Positions 1 through 5,030 of a DNA stretch of 5,030 nt are shown here, in pieces (position 1 is the stretch's first letter; the number at the start of each line of letters is the position of its first letter). The DNA lies in assembly GCA_021826035.1 (NCBI GenBank), contig JAKBBE010000179.1:1-5030 (forward strand), read 5' to 3'. The DNA is from Pseudomonadota bacterium (GTDB taxonomy: Bacteria; Pseudomonadota; Gammaproteobacteria; Steroidobacterales; Steroidobacteraceae). The notes beneath the pieces are model-generated. The model was not told the DNA's origin, searched no databases, and was given only the letters and a program-made list of their open reading frames with translations. A program made the position numbers and the translations under genes.

Positions 1-347
1 CGGTTGTGCACGTCCTGGGCCTGAGCGATGGTATTGACGAACAGACGGGTCGTGAAATACCAAGCGACGCGCACGTCGTACAGGTTGGCCGTGTAGAGCG
101 GCATGCCGGCCACGTTCAGCCGCTGGTCGTCATCGACGAGATTGATCTTCAGGTGCCGACCCGCCGTCACCTCGAGCGTGGTATCCACCGAGAGCAATTT
201 GCCCTTGCGCACCCCGACATCATCGATGCCGTCACCGTCCACCACGTCGACCTCGGCATTGAGCCCGTCGGTCGGCTGGGCGAGGGCGTCCACTTCGAAC
301 TGGGTGAGCGCGAAGGTACGCCCGGCGTAGGTCTGATTGTCACGCGT
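1..347 (-). pseudogene. C-terminal fragment of a DUF5916-like outer-membrane barrel protein, start missing, runs off the window
   Basis: Read on the minus strand, this frame stays open to the window edge. From about 347 downward it has the strong G/C third-position bias of real genes here. It encodes alternating polar/hydrophobic strands such as HLKINLVDDDQRLNVAG and ends with LYDVRVAWYFTTRLFVNTIAQ. That pattern, with aromatic strand ends and a 'TRLFVNTIAQ' close, is what I recall from the C-terminal barrel of DUF5916 proteins (carbohydrate-binding family 9-like, outer membrane). An acidic stretch, VVDGDGIDDVGV, could be an extracellular loop. The frame is open up to 422 but has no ATG, GTG or TTG between 422 and the region of homology, and codon bias collapses upstream of about 347. 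There is therefore no plausible start, signal peptide or N-terminal domain. I read it as the tail of a broken gene. The alternative is a sequencing or assembly frameshift. The coding assignment is fairly secure; the family name is moderate. Confidence 0.55.
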
Positions 348-372
348 CGCTGAAGTGTTTCTCGAGATAGGA

Positions 373-522
373 CTACGAGGCGGCCACCCCGCGCGTGTGG
401 TGGGTGCGCACGGTGTCGTAGCTCACCCACAGCGAGGCGGCCGCGATGATGATGGCGCCGATGGCGAGCACGCTCTCGGCCCCGTGGCGATCGAGCAGCT
501 GAGGCCGTTTGGATTGCGACAT
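373..522 (-). CDS. Small single-pass membrane protein, probably the truncated N-terminus of a longer gene
   Basis: The frame encodes 49 residues: a charged N-terminus (MSQSKRPQLLDRHG), one hydrophobic helix at about residues 17-33 (SVLAIGAIIIAAASLWV), then SYDTVRTHHTRGVAAS and a TAG stop. I chose the ATG at 522 because a weak GAAG lies about 8 bases upstream. An in-frame ATG at 570 has no ribosome binding site and would start inside a strong hairpin. The helix followed by 'SYDT' and 'VAAS' resembles longer bacterial membrane proteins that, as I recall, continue 'AASxWPYLE' into a soluble domain. Here the codons after the TAG read SYLEKHFSDA before a TGA at 342-340, with good codon bias. The stop may therefore be a mutated Trp codon (TGG to TAG) and the product a truncated remnant. 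It could also be a genuine short protein. The 136-base gap and intervening hairpins make co-transcription with the large upstream gene doubtful. Function unknown. Confidence 0.5.
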   Translation of the reverse strand: MSQSKRPQLLDRHGAESVLAIGAIIIAAASLWVSYDTVRTHHTRGVAAS

Positions 523-541
523 GACGGCACTTCGTGAAATG

Positions 542-580
542 CCGGCGCGCGCGAATGGCCGATCCGCCATCGCGCGCCGG
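542..580. other. GC-rich imperfect hairpin
   Basis: CCGGCGCGCG at 542-551 pairs with CGCGCGCCGG at 571-580. After a 3-base bulge (552-554), ATGGC at 555-559 pairs with GCCAT at 566-570 around a six-base loop. That gives 15 base pairs, nearly all G-C. It lies about 20 bases upstream of the 522 start on the minus strand. On that strand it is followed by CATTTCACG, which is too poor in T for a classic intrinsic terminator. It could be a second transcription-attenuating stem for the large gene or a leader structure for the small membrane ORF. The structure is visible; the role is inferred. Confidence 0.45.
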
Positions 581-608
581 TGGGGTGCCGCGCCGGCCGG
601 GCGGGACC

Positions 609-640
609 GGGCGGCACGGCGCAGGTCCGCCGTGCCGCCC
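609..640 (-). terminator. Perfect 12-bp hairpin just past the BNR gene; likely terminator without a T-run
   Basis: GGGCGGCACGGC at 609-620 is exactly complementary to GCCGTGCCGCCC at 629-640, with an eight-base loop (GCAGGTCC). It starts 18 bases past the stop codon of the large minus-strand gene, where a terminator belongs. No T-tract follows on the minus strand, so it is not a canonical rho-independent terminator. GC-rich genomes often use such stems for 3'-end protection or with Rho. The hairpin is certain; the terminator role is probable. Confidence 0.6.
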
Positions 641-658
641 GATTCTGCGCTCAGTCCC

Positions 659-3600
659 TCAAAGTGCCGCGTGGCCCGCGGCGATCGCGGTGTTCAGACG
701 CTGCTCGCCGGCGCTCGCCTTGGCCTTGAGATAGCCGAAGACCTGCAGCTCGGCGCGCGTCGGGCGCACATAGGCCTGGTCCACCTCGGCGGCGAGGTAG
801 GCGAGGTGGCTGCGCACCTTCGTCTCGAACAGCAGCGTCCCTTCGCTCGAGCGCGTCTTCAGCTGCACCATGCGGGCGATGGCGGCACTGAGGGCCTGGC
901 GCGAGTGCAGCAGCCGTGCGTCCGCCGGATGTGCCTGCAGCGCGATGTCGATCTTCGAGCGCAGCGCGATGGCGCGATTGAGCGTGGTGTCGAGCGTGTT
1001 GAGCGCAGCGTGGATGCGCATCTCGAGCGCGAGGCGGGCGCTCAAGTCAGCCGCCGAGGGGTGCAGGCGCGGATCGAGCCGCACCTCGAACCGCTGGCGC
1101 AGGGTGTGGCCCGCGTAGTTAAGCACCACCGTGTAGCGGCCCGGGAGGACCGCCGGGCCCTGGACCGAGTCGGGCAGTCCGCCGGCGGCCGCCGGCACCC
1201 AGAAGCCGGTCACGTCGGTGGCATCCGGATAGCGCAGATCCCACTGGAAGCGATTGTTGCCCGCCGCGATGCCGGTTGCCTTGCGTTCGGCCGCGCGCTG
1301 CGCCTGATGCGGCGTGCGCTCGGCACGGGCGACGGCGCTGAGCTTCGGCATCGTGTGCTTCAGGTGCAGCGCGAAGGTGCGGATCAGCTGACCGTCGGCA
1401 TTGAGGAAGGAGAGGTGCACTGGCACCTGGCCGTGGTAATCGGCCGGGAGGTGGAAGAACACCGTGGCGCCGAAGCGCGGGTTGGTCCCCGCGGTGCCGA
1501 CGCGTCGGGTGTAGGCACTGCGCCCGTAGGCGTGGGTGAGCCAGGCGGTCGCGGGCGCATAGAGCCTCGCCGCCCCGGGGGCAGGCGGCGCACGCTGCGT
1601 CAGTTGCTCGAGCAGCGTCAGATCATCGAGCACCCAGAACGAGCGGCCGTGGGTGGCGATCGCCACCTGGCCTTCGAGCGGCGCGATGGCAATGCCACGC
1701 ACCTGCACGCGGGGCAGGTTCAAGGTCAGGGGCGCCCAGTGACCGCCGCCATCGAAGCTCGCGTACACCGTGTTCTTCGTGCCGGCGAGCAGTAGCGCCG
1801 GATCGCGCGGATCCTGCGCGAGGGACAACACGTACTGACGCGCCGGGAGACCCGCGGTGATCGGCTTCCAGTGCGCACCGTAGTCGGTGGTCTCGTAGAC
1901 ATAGGGATGGAAGTCATCCCAGTGGTAGCGCGATGCGCTGAGGTAGGCGGTCCCGGTGGCCGAGACCGAGGGGACGATCGCATCGATCTCGGCCCATTGC
2001 GGCAGGCCGGGCGGCGTGACCTCGCTCCAGTGCCGGCCGCCATCGCGCGTCACGTGCACCAGGCCGTCCGCGGAGCCCGCCCACATCACCTGGGCGCTGC
2101 GCGGGGAGACCGCCAGCGAGGCGATGTCGGGGAAGATTTCCGCCCCGGAGGCATCGAGGTTGATCGGACCGCCGGTCGGCCCCTCCGTGGACTTCACGTT
2201 GCGGGTCAGGTCCGGGCTGATGCGCTGCCAGGTGTGCCCGAGGTCATGGCTCTCGAGCACGTACTGCGAGGCGAGCAGCAGCGTGTGCGGGTGGTTCGGG
2301 GCGAAGAAGATCGGGTGCGTCCAGCCGAAGCGGTACTTCATTTGCGCCGCCGGGGCGCCTTCCTGGTAATCCGGCCAGGGGCTCACGTCGTTGAACTGCC
2401 CGACGCTGCGGTCGTAGCACACGAGGATGCTGAAGTAGCCGCTGCCGCAGGTGATCTTGGGATTGAGCGGATCGGGGGCGACGAAGGTCGCCTCGTTGTA
2501 GGCCACCCCGTGCCAGGCGGCGAGCGGGATCATCCCCTCGGGCGTGGCGCTCGGGCCCTCAAAGGAGCCCTCATCCTGCTGCGCCCCGTACAGGTCGTAC
2601 GGGAACTGGCTGTCGAGCGCGACGTGGTAGAACTGGCCGGTCGGCTGGTTGTGCTCGCTGCTCCAGGTCTTGCCGCCATCGGTCGAGACCGTGGCGCCAC
2701 CGTCGTTGCCTTCGAGCAGGATGTTCGGGTGCTGCGGGTTGATCCACAGCACGTGGTTGTCCCCGTGCGGGGTGTGCAGCATGGCGAAGTGCTTGCCGCC
2801 GTCGTGCGAGACCCACAGCGCATCGACCTCCGGGGCGTACACCGTGTTCGGGTCGGTCGGGTCGGCGAAGACCGTCATGTAGTAGAACGCTCTCTGGCGC
2901 AGACTCCAGCTGCGGTTCACCCGCCGCCAGTGCGCGCCGCCGTCATCGGAGCGGAACACCCCGCCGTGCTTGGCCTGCACGATGCTGTAGAGAACGTTCG
3001 GGTCGCTCGCCGCCACGGTGATGCCGATGCGCCCGAGCACGCCGCGCGCAAAGCCGGGATTGCGCGAGATCTCCTGCCAGTGCCGGCCGCCATCGGTGCT
3101 CTTGTACAGGCCGCTGCCCGGGCCGCCATCCTGGAGCGTCCACGGGGTGCGGTACGCCTGCCACATCGCCGCGTACAGGACCTCGGGGTTGCGCGGGTCC
3201 ATCACCAGGTCGATCGCGCCGGTCTTGGCGTTGACGTAGAGGATCTTGTGCCAATGCCGGCCGCCGTCGGTGGACTTGAAGATCCCGCGGGCACGGTTCG
3301 ACTTGAACACGTGACCCATGGCCGCCGCATACACCACCTCGGGGTGGCGCGGATCGACCACCAGAGCGCTGATGGTGTGGGTGTCTTCGAGCCCGGCGCG
3401 CTGCCAGGTCTTGCCCGCATCGCTCGAGCGGAACACGCCATCGCCGGTGATCACATCGCCGCGGATGTCGCTCTCACCGGTGCCGACGTAGAGGATCTTC
3501 GGGTTCGACGGGGCCACCGCGATCGCCCCGATGCTCTCGCTCGAGCCCGGCAGCGTCCGGTCGCTGATGTTCACCCAGCGGCTGCCGTAATCGGTGCTGC

Positions 3601-3838
3601 GCCACACCCCGCCGTCGACCGCGCCCATGTAGAAGAGGTCCGGCGCACTCGCCACGCCGGCCACCGCGACCACGCGCCCGCCGATCCAGGGACCGACGTT
3701 GCGCCAGGCGAGCGCCGCGTAGGGCGCGCTCGCCGGGGTGGCCGGCGCGCTCGAGGCGGTGGCCTGCGGGGCGCTCAGGGCGCCGAGCAGCATGAGGGGC
3801 AGGGCGCTGAGGGGCGCGATGCGCTTGAGACTGGGCAT
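659..3838 (-). CDS. Exported BNR/Asp-box beta-propeller protein (VPS10/sortilin-like, 'glycosyl hydrolase' family)
   Basis: The product is 1,059 residues. Residues 1-28 look like a Sec signal peptide: MPSLKR, a hydrophobic core, then cleavage after ATA (26-28). The start at 3838 is set by GGGGAGGA eight bases upstream; an in-frame ATG at 3943 would add 35 residues, lacks a ribosome site and would bury the signal peptide. The opening 'WRNVGPWIGGRV' (45-56) is typical of the family. Eleven Asp-boxes follow (S/T-x-D-x-G-x-x-W/F), at residues 81, 138, 189, 247, 297, 344, 385, 530, 597, 650 and 694, marking propeller blades. The family-typical segment GDNHVLWINP (359-368) leads to NDGG (378-381) and later to ISPDLTRN (540-547). 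After ATHGRSFWVLDD (728-739) come a FlgD/Ig-like region (NRFQWDLRYP, 862-871; LPGRYTVVLNYAG, 898-910) and a helical C-terminus (about 925-1059). Only two cysteines, C464 and C474, are present. Such proteins are usually periplasmic or secreted and annotated as glycosyl hydrolases by resemblance to GH74 or sialidase propellers. No enzymatic activity can be inferred here. The gene stands alone, divergent from the methyltransferase gene. Confidence 0.93.
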   Translation of the reverse strand: MPSLKRIAPLSALPLMLLGALSAPQATASSAPATPASAPYAALAWRNVGPWIGGRVVAVAGVASAPDLFYMGAVDGGVWRSTDYGSRWVNISDRTLPGSSESIGAIAVAPSNPKILYVGTGESDIRGDVITGDGVFRSSDAGKTWQRAGLEDTHTISALVVDPRHPEVVYAAAMGHVFKSNRARGIFKSTDGGRHWHKILYVNAKTGAIDLVMDPRNPEVLYAAMWQAYRTPWTLQDGGPGSGLYKSTDGGRHWQEISRNPGFARGVLGRIGITVAASDPNVLYSIVQAKHGGVFRSDDGGAHWRRVNRSWSLRQRAFYYMTVFADPTDPNTVYAPEVDALWVSHDGGKHFAMLHTPHGDNHVLWINPQHPNILLEGNDGGATVSTDGGKTWSSEHNQPTGQFYHVALDSQFPYDLYGAQQDEGSFEGPSATPEGMIPLAAWHGVAYNEATFVAPDPLNPKITCGSGYFSILVCYDRSVGQFNDVSPWPDYQEGAPAAQMKYRFGWTHPIFFAPNHPHTLLLASQYVLESHDLGHTWQRISPDLTRNVKSTEGPTGGPINLDASGAEIFPDIASLAVSPRSAQVMWAGSADGLVHVTRDGGRHWSEVTPPGLPQWAEIDAIVPSVSATGTAYLSASRYHWDDFHPYVYETTDYGAHWKPITAGLPARQYVLSLAQDPRDPALLLAGTKNTVYASFDGGGHWAPLTLNLPRVQVRGIAIAPLEGQVAIATHGRSFWVLDDLTLLEQLTQRAPPAPGAARLYAPATAWLTHAYGRSAYTRRVGTAGTNPRFGATVFFHLPADYHGQVPVHLSFLNADGQLIRTFALHLKHTMPKLSAVARAERTPHQAQRAAERKATGIAAGNNRFQWDLRYPDATDVTGFWVPAAAGGLPDSVQGPAVLPGRYTVVLNYAGHTLRQRFEVRLDPRLHPSAADLSARLALEMRIHAALNTLDTTLNRAIALRSKIDIALQAHPADARLLHSRQALSAAIARMVQLKTRSSEGTLLFETKVRSHLAYLAAEVDQAYVRPTRAELQVFGYLKAKASAGEQRLNTAIAAGHAAL
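3077..3095 (-). repeat. Asp-box DNA repeat unit (exact 19-bp copy also at 2027-2045)
   Basis: CCAGTGCCGGCCGCCATCG occurs identically at 2027-2045 and 3077-3095. A close variant at 3251-3269 differs at two positions. Read on the minus strand these encode the DGGRHW of Asp-boxes at residues 599-604, 249-254 and 191-196. Weaker copies occur near 1737, 2664, 2928 and 3405. They are coding repeats of the propeller, not a mobile element. Confidence 0.7.
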
Positions 3839-3846
3839 GGTTCGAT

Positions 3847-3854
3847 TCCTCCCC
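3847..3854 (-). promoter_or_regulatory. Ribosome binding site of the BNR propeller gene
   Basis: On the minus strand GGGGAGGA lies eight bases before the ATG at 3838. It is a near-perfect Shine-Dalgarno sequence and decides the start codon in favour of the one that gives a proper signal peptide. Confidence 0.85.
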
Positions 3855-3856
3855 GG

Positions 3857-3882
3857 CCGCAGCGGCTCAAAGCCCCGCAGCG
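3857..3882. repeat. Short direct repeat in the leader of the BNR gene
   Basis: CCGCAGCG occurs at 3857-3864 and again at 3875-3882, an 18-base period, between the candidate TATAAC element and the ribosome binding site. It could be a regulator-binding pair or chance in GC-rich DNA. Confidence 0.25.
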
Positions 3883-3887
3883 CTTTT

Positions 3888-3943
3888 GTTATAGGCTTCG
3901 ACGGACCCGCGACCAGAGTAGTGGATCGCCCCGGCCGAGACAA
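3888..3943 (-). promoter_or_regulatory. Candidate promoter(s) for the BNR propeller gene
   Basis: Two weak sigma-70-like options can be read on the minus strand. One is a good -10 hexamer, TATAAC (3893-3888), with no recognisable -35; it would give a leader of about 43 bases. The other is TTGTCT (3943-3938), a 17-base spacer, then TACTCT (3920-3915), with correct spacing but poor hexamers. The local AT-rich patch in very GC-rich DNA favours the first. Both are inference from short motifs. Confidence 0.3.
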
Positions 3944-4007
3944 TTCGGTTCACCGGACCGGCCGCTCGGGGTGGCGCGGCGGCGCGGTGCGAGGGGCGCG
4001 CCGGGCA

Positions 4008-4016
4008 TGCTAGATT
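4008..4016 (+). promoter_or_regulatory. Candidate extended -10 promoter for the CFA-synthase-family gene
   Basis: TGCTAGATT sits in the only AT-leaning stretch of the divergent spacer. It combines the extended -10 TG, a C directly before the hexamer, and TAGATT. Transcription would start near 4023 and give a leader of about 37 bases. No -35 is recognisable (TGCGAG at 17-base spacing). The C before the hexamer and the absence of a -35 are features favoured by sigma-S, which is known to drive E. coli cfa; its use here is inferred. Confidence 0.4.
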
Positions 4017-4046
4017 AGACCCGGTATCGTGATGCGAAACGTCACC

Positions 4047-4055
4047 GAGGAGAGG
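4047..4055 (+). promoter_or_regulatory. Ribosome binding site deciding the GTG start at 4060
   Basis: GAGGAGAGG ends a few bases before the GTG at 4060. Its GAGGAG core is about seven bases from the start. The alternative ATG at 4084 has no comparable sequence before it, so the GTG is preferred. Confidence 0.75.
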
Positions 4056-4059
4056 CGTC

Positions 4060-5030
4060 GTGAATGCCAGTAATGAGTCCGTGATGAACTCAAATACCGC
4101 CACGGGTCGGGACCCCGCCGGGCGGTCACCCGTGCGTGAGGTCACCGGCGGACACTCCTTCGAAGGCCGCATGCTCGAGCGGCTGCTGGAGCGCCTCGGC
4201 GCCCCGGATATCGAATTTCAGCTCTGGACGGGTGAGCGCATCGCGCCGGCCGGCTGTGAGCCGGTCTGCCGCGTACGCATCCCGAGCCGCGGGGCGCTGC
4301 TGGCGATCCTGGCCGATCACCAGGTGCGCTTCCCGGACGCCTACAGCGAGGGGCGCATCGAGATCGAGGGCGATCTGGTGCAACTGCTCGAGGCGCTGTA
4401 CGTCGCCGGCGCACGCGCCCCGGCGCCCTCGGGCCTCGGCCGGCTGCTCGGCACGCTGCGCCGGCCGCACATCAATACGCTCGCCGGCTCGCGCCAGAAC
4501 ATCCATCACCACTACGACATCGGTAACGCGTTCTATTCGCTGTGGCTCGGTGAGACCATGGCCTACACCTGCGCCTACTACCCCACGGCCGACGCGTCAC
4601 TCGATGCGGCGCAGCGCGCCAAGATGGACCATGTGTGCCGCAAGATGCGCTTGCGTCCCGGGGAGCAGGTGGTCGAGGCCGGCTGCGGCTGGGGCACTTT
4701 TGCGCTGCACATGGCCCGCCATTACGGCGTCAAGGTGCGTGCGTTCAACATCTCGCGCGAACAGGTCGCCTATGCGCGCGAGCGGGCCGCGCGCGAGGGG
4801 CTCGCCGGCCAGGTCGAGTACGTGCTGGACGATTACCGCAACATCACCGGCCGCTACGATGCGTTCGTCTCCATCGGCATGCTCGAGCACGTCGGTGTGG
4901 ACCACTACGAGGGGCTCGGTGCGGTGGTGTCCCGTTCACTCGGGGACAATGGCCGCGGCCTGATCCACTCGATCGGGCGCAATTACCCCGCGCCGCTGCA
5001 GCCGTGGATCGAGAAGCGCATCTTCCCCGG
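4060..5030 (+). CDS. cfa: Cyclopropane-fatty-acyl-phospholipid synthase family methyltransferase (3' end beyond window)
   Basis: A GTG start gives 323 visible codons, open to the window end. In the known family, SAM donates a methylene that is added across the double bond of unsaturated acyl chains in membrane phospholipids. Residues 1-30 are a polar, probably disordered leader. About 35-120 matches the CFA N-terminal domain (IEFQLWTGER, 51-60; YSEGRIEIEGDL, 95-106). The lipid-binding/catalytic entry follows (HHHYDIGNAFYSLWL, 149-163; TCAYY, 170-174). The SAM-binding motif is VVEAGCGWGTFALHMA (204-219), then FNISREQ (229-235) and SIGMLEHVG (271-279), with HSIGRN (303-308) and PWIEKRIFP near the edge. 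By alignment from memory, C171, E276, H303 and I305 match E. coli Cfa C139, E239, H266 and I268; the later catalytic tyrosine is outside the window. EAGCGWGT replaces E. coli's DIGCGWGG, so this may be a paralogous subgroup with a different acyl substrate or product. Family certain; cyclopropanation likely. Confidence 0.93.
   Translation, partial: MNASNESVMNSNTATGRDPAGRSPVREVTGGHSFEGRMLERLLERLGAPDIEFQLWTGERIAPAGCEPVCRVRIPSRGALLAILADHQVRFPDAYSEGRIEIEGDLVQLLEALYVAGARAPAPSGLGRLLGTLRRPHINTLAGSRQNIHHHYDIGNAFYSLWLGETMAYTCAYYPTADASLDAAQRAKMDHVCRKMRLRPGEQVVEAGCGWGTFALHMARHYGVKVRAFNISREQVAYARERAAREGLAGQVEYVLDDYRNITGRYDAFVSIGMLEHVGVDHYEGLGAVVSRSLGDNGRGLIHSIGRNYPAPLQPWIEKRIFP

Noticed and set aside
6..353. 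A 115-codon plus-strand frame opposite the barrel fragment.
   Set aside because: The minus-strand frame shows the better third-position bias and beta-strand pattern; the plus-strand product resembles no family I know.
3839..3943. A 35-residue N-terminal extension of the BNR protein from the ATG at 3943.
   Set aside because: It would pass through the strong ribosome site and put an Arg/Pro-rich stretch in front of a clear signal peptide.
3995..4010. Palindromes GGCGCGCC (3995-4002) and GCATGC (4005-4010) near the CFA-family promoter as possible operators.
   Set aside because: They are too short and too likely by chance in such GC-rich DNA, with no second copy to support binding.
1871..4018. 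A 715-codon open frame on the plus strand opposite the BNR gene, and a similar 428-codon frame at 509-1795.
   Set aside because: Both are antisense to a gene with unmistakable family motifs. Their products are Arg/Gly/Ala/Val-rich with no recognisable domain, and such open antisense frames are expected in GC-rich DNA.
4124..4145. Repeated GGTCACC around 4125-4145.
   Set aside because: It lies inside coding sequence (SPVREVTGG); codon choice is enough to explain it.
4136..4963. A 275-codon plus-strand frame overlapping the CFA-family gene.
   Set aside because: It is an out-of-frame shadow. Its product is a low-complexity Arg/Ser/Pro/Ala string, whereas the other frame holds all the methyltransferase motifs.

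Overview
This 5,030-base window is GC-rich chromosomal DNA with three readable blocks. The organism looks like a Gram-negative bacterium with high-GC third codon positions, an exported beta-propeller protein, a probable outer-membrane-barrel fragment and a cyclopropane-fatty-acid-synthase homologue. A gammaproteobacterium of the Xanthomonadales/Nevskiales/Steroidobacterales kind would fit. That placement is an impression from protein style, not a proven assignment.

Layout. (1) Positions 1-522, minus strand: two gene pieces lie head to tail in different frames. The upstream piece (522-373) encodes 49 residues with one membrane-spanning helix and ends early at a TAG. The downstream piece (about 347 to the window edge) is the C-terminal part of a probable beta-barrel protein (DUF5916-like, from memory of the family) with no start codon of its own. 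The two look like remnants joined by a deletion or disrupted by mutation. (2) Positions 523-658: a non-coding spacer with two strong GC-rich hairpins. The one just beyond the stop codon of the large gene is a likely transcription terminator. (3) Positions 659-3838, minus strand: a 1,059-residue exported BNR/Asp-box beta-propeller protein of the VPS10/sortilin-like group, often labelled 'glycosyl hydrolase'. (4) Positions 3839-4059: a divergent promoter region. (5) Position 4060 to the window end, plus strand: a CFA-synthase-family methyltransferase, cut by the window edge.

The propeller gene and the methyltransferase gene are transcribed away from each other from the shared 221-base spacer. 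Each has a clear Shine-Dalgarno sequence that fixes its start. Both gene products relate to the cell envelope (exported propeller, membrane-lipid modification), but nothing in the sequence links them in one pathway.

I found no RNA genes, CRISPR, insertion sequences or phage genes, and no convincing new system. The points most worth checking are the broken gene pair at 340-375, the tandem hairpins, and the sigma-S-like extended -10 element before the methyltransferase gene.
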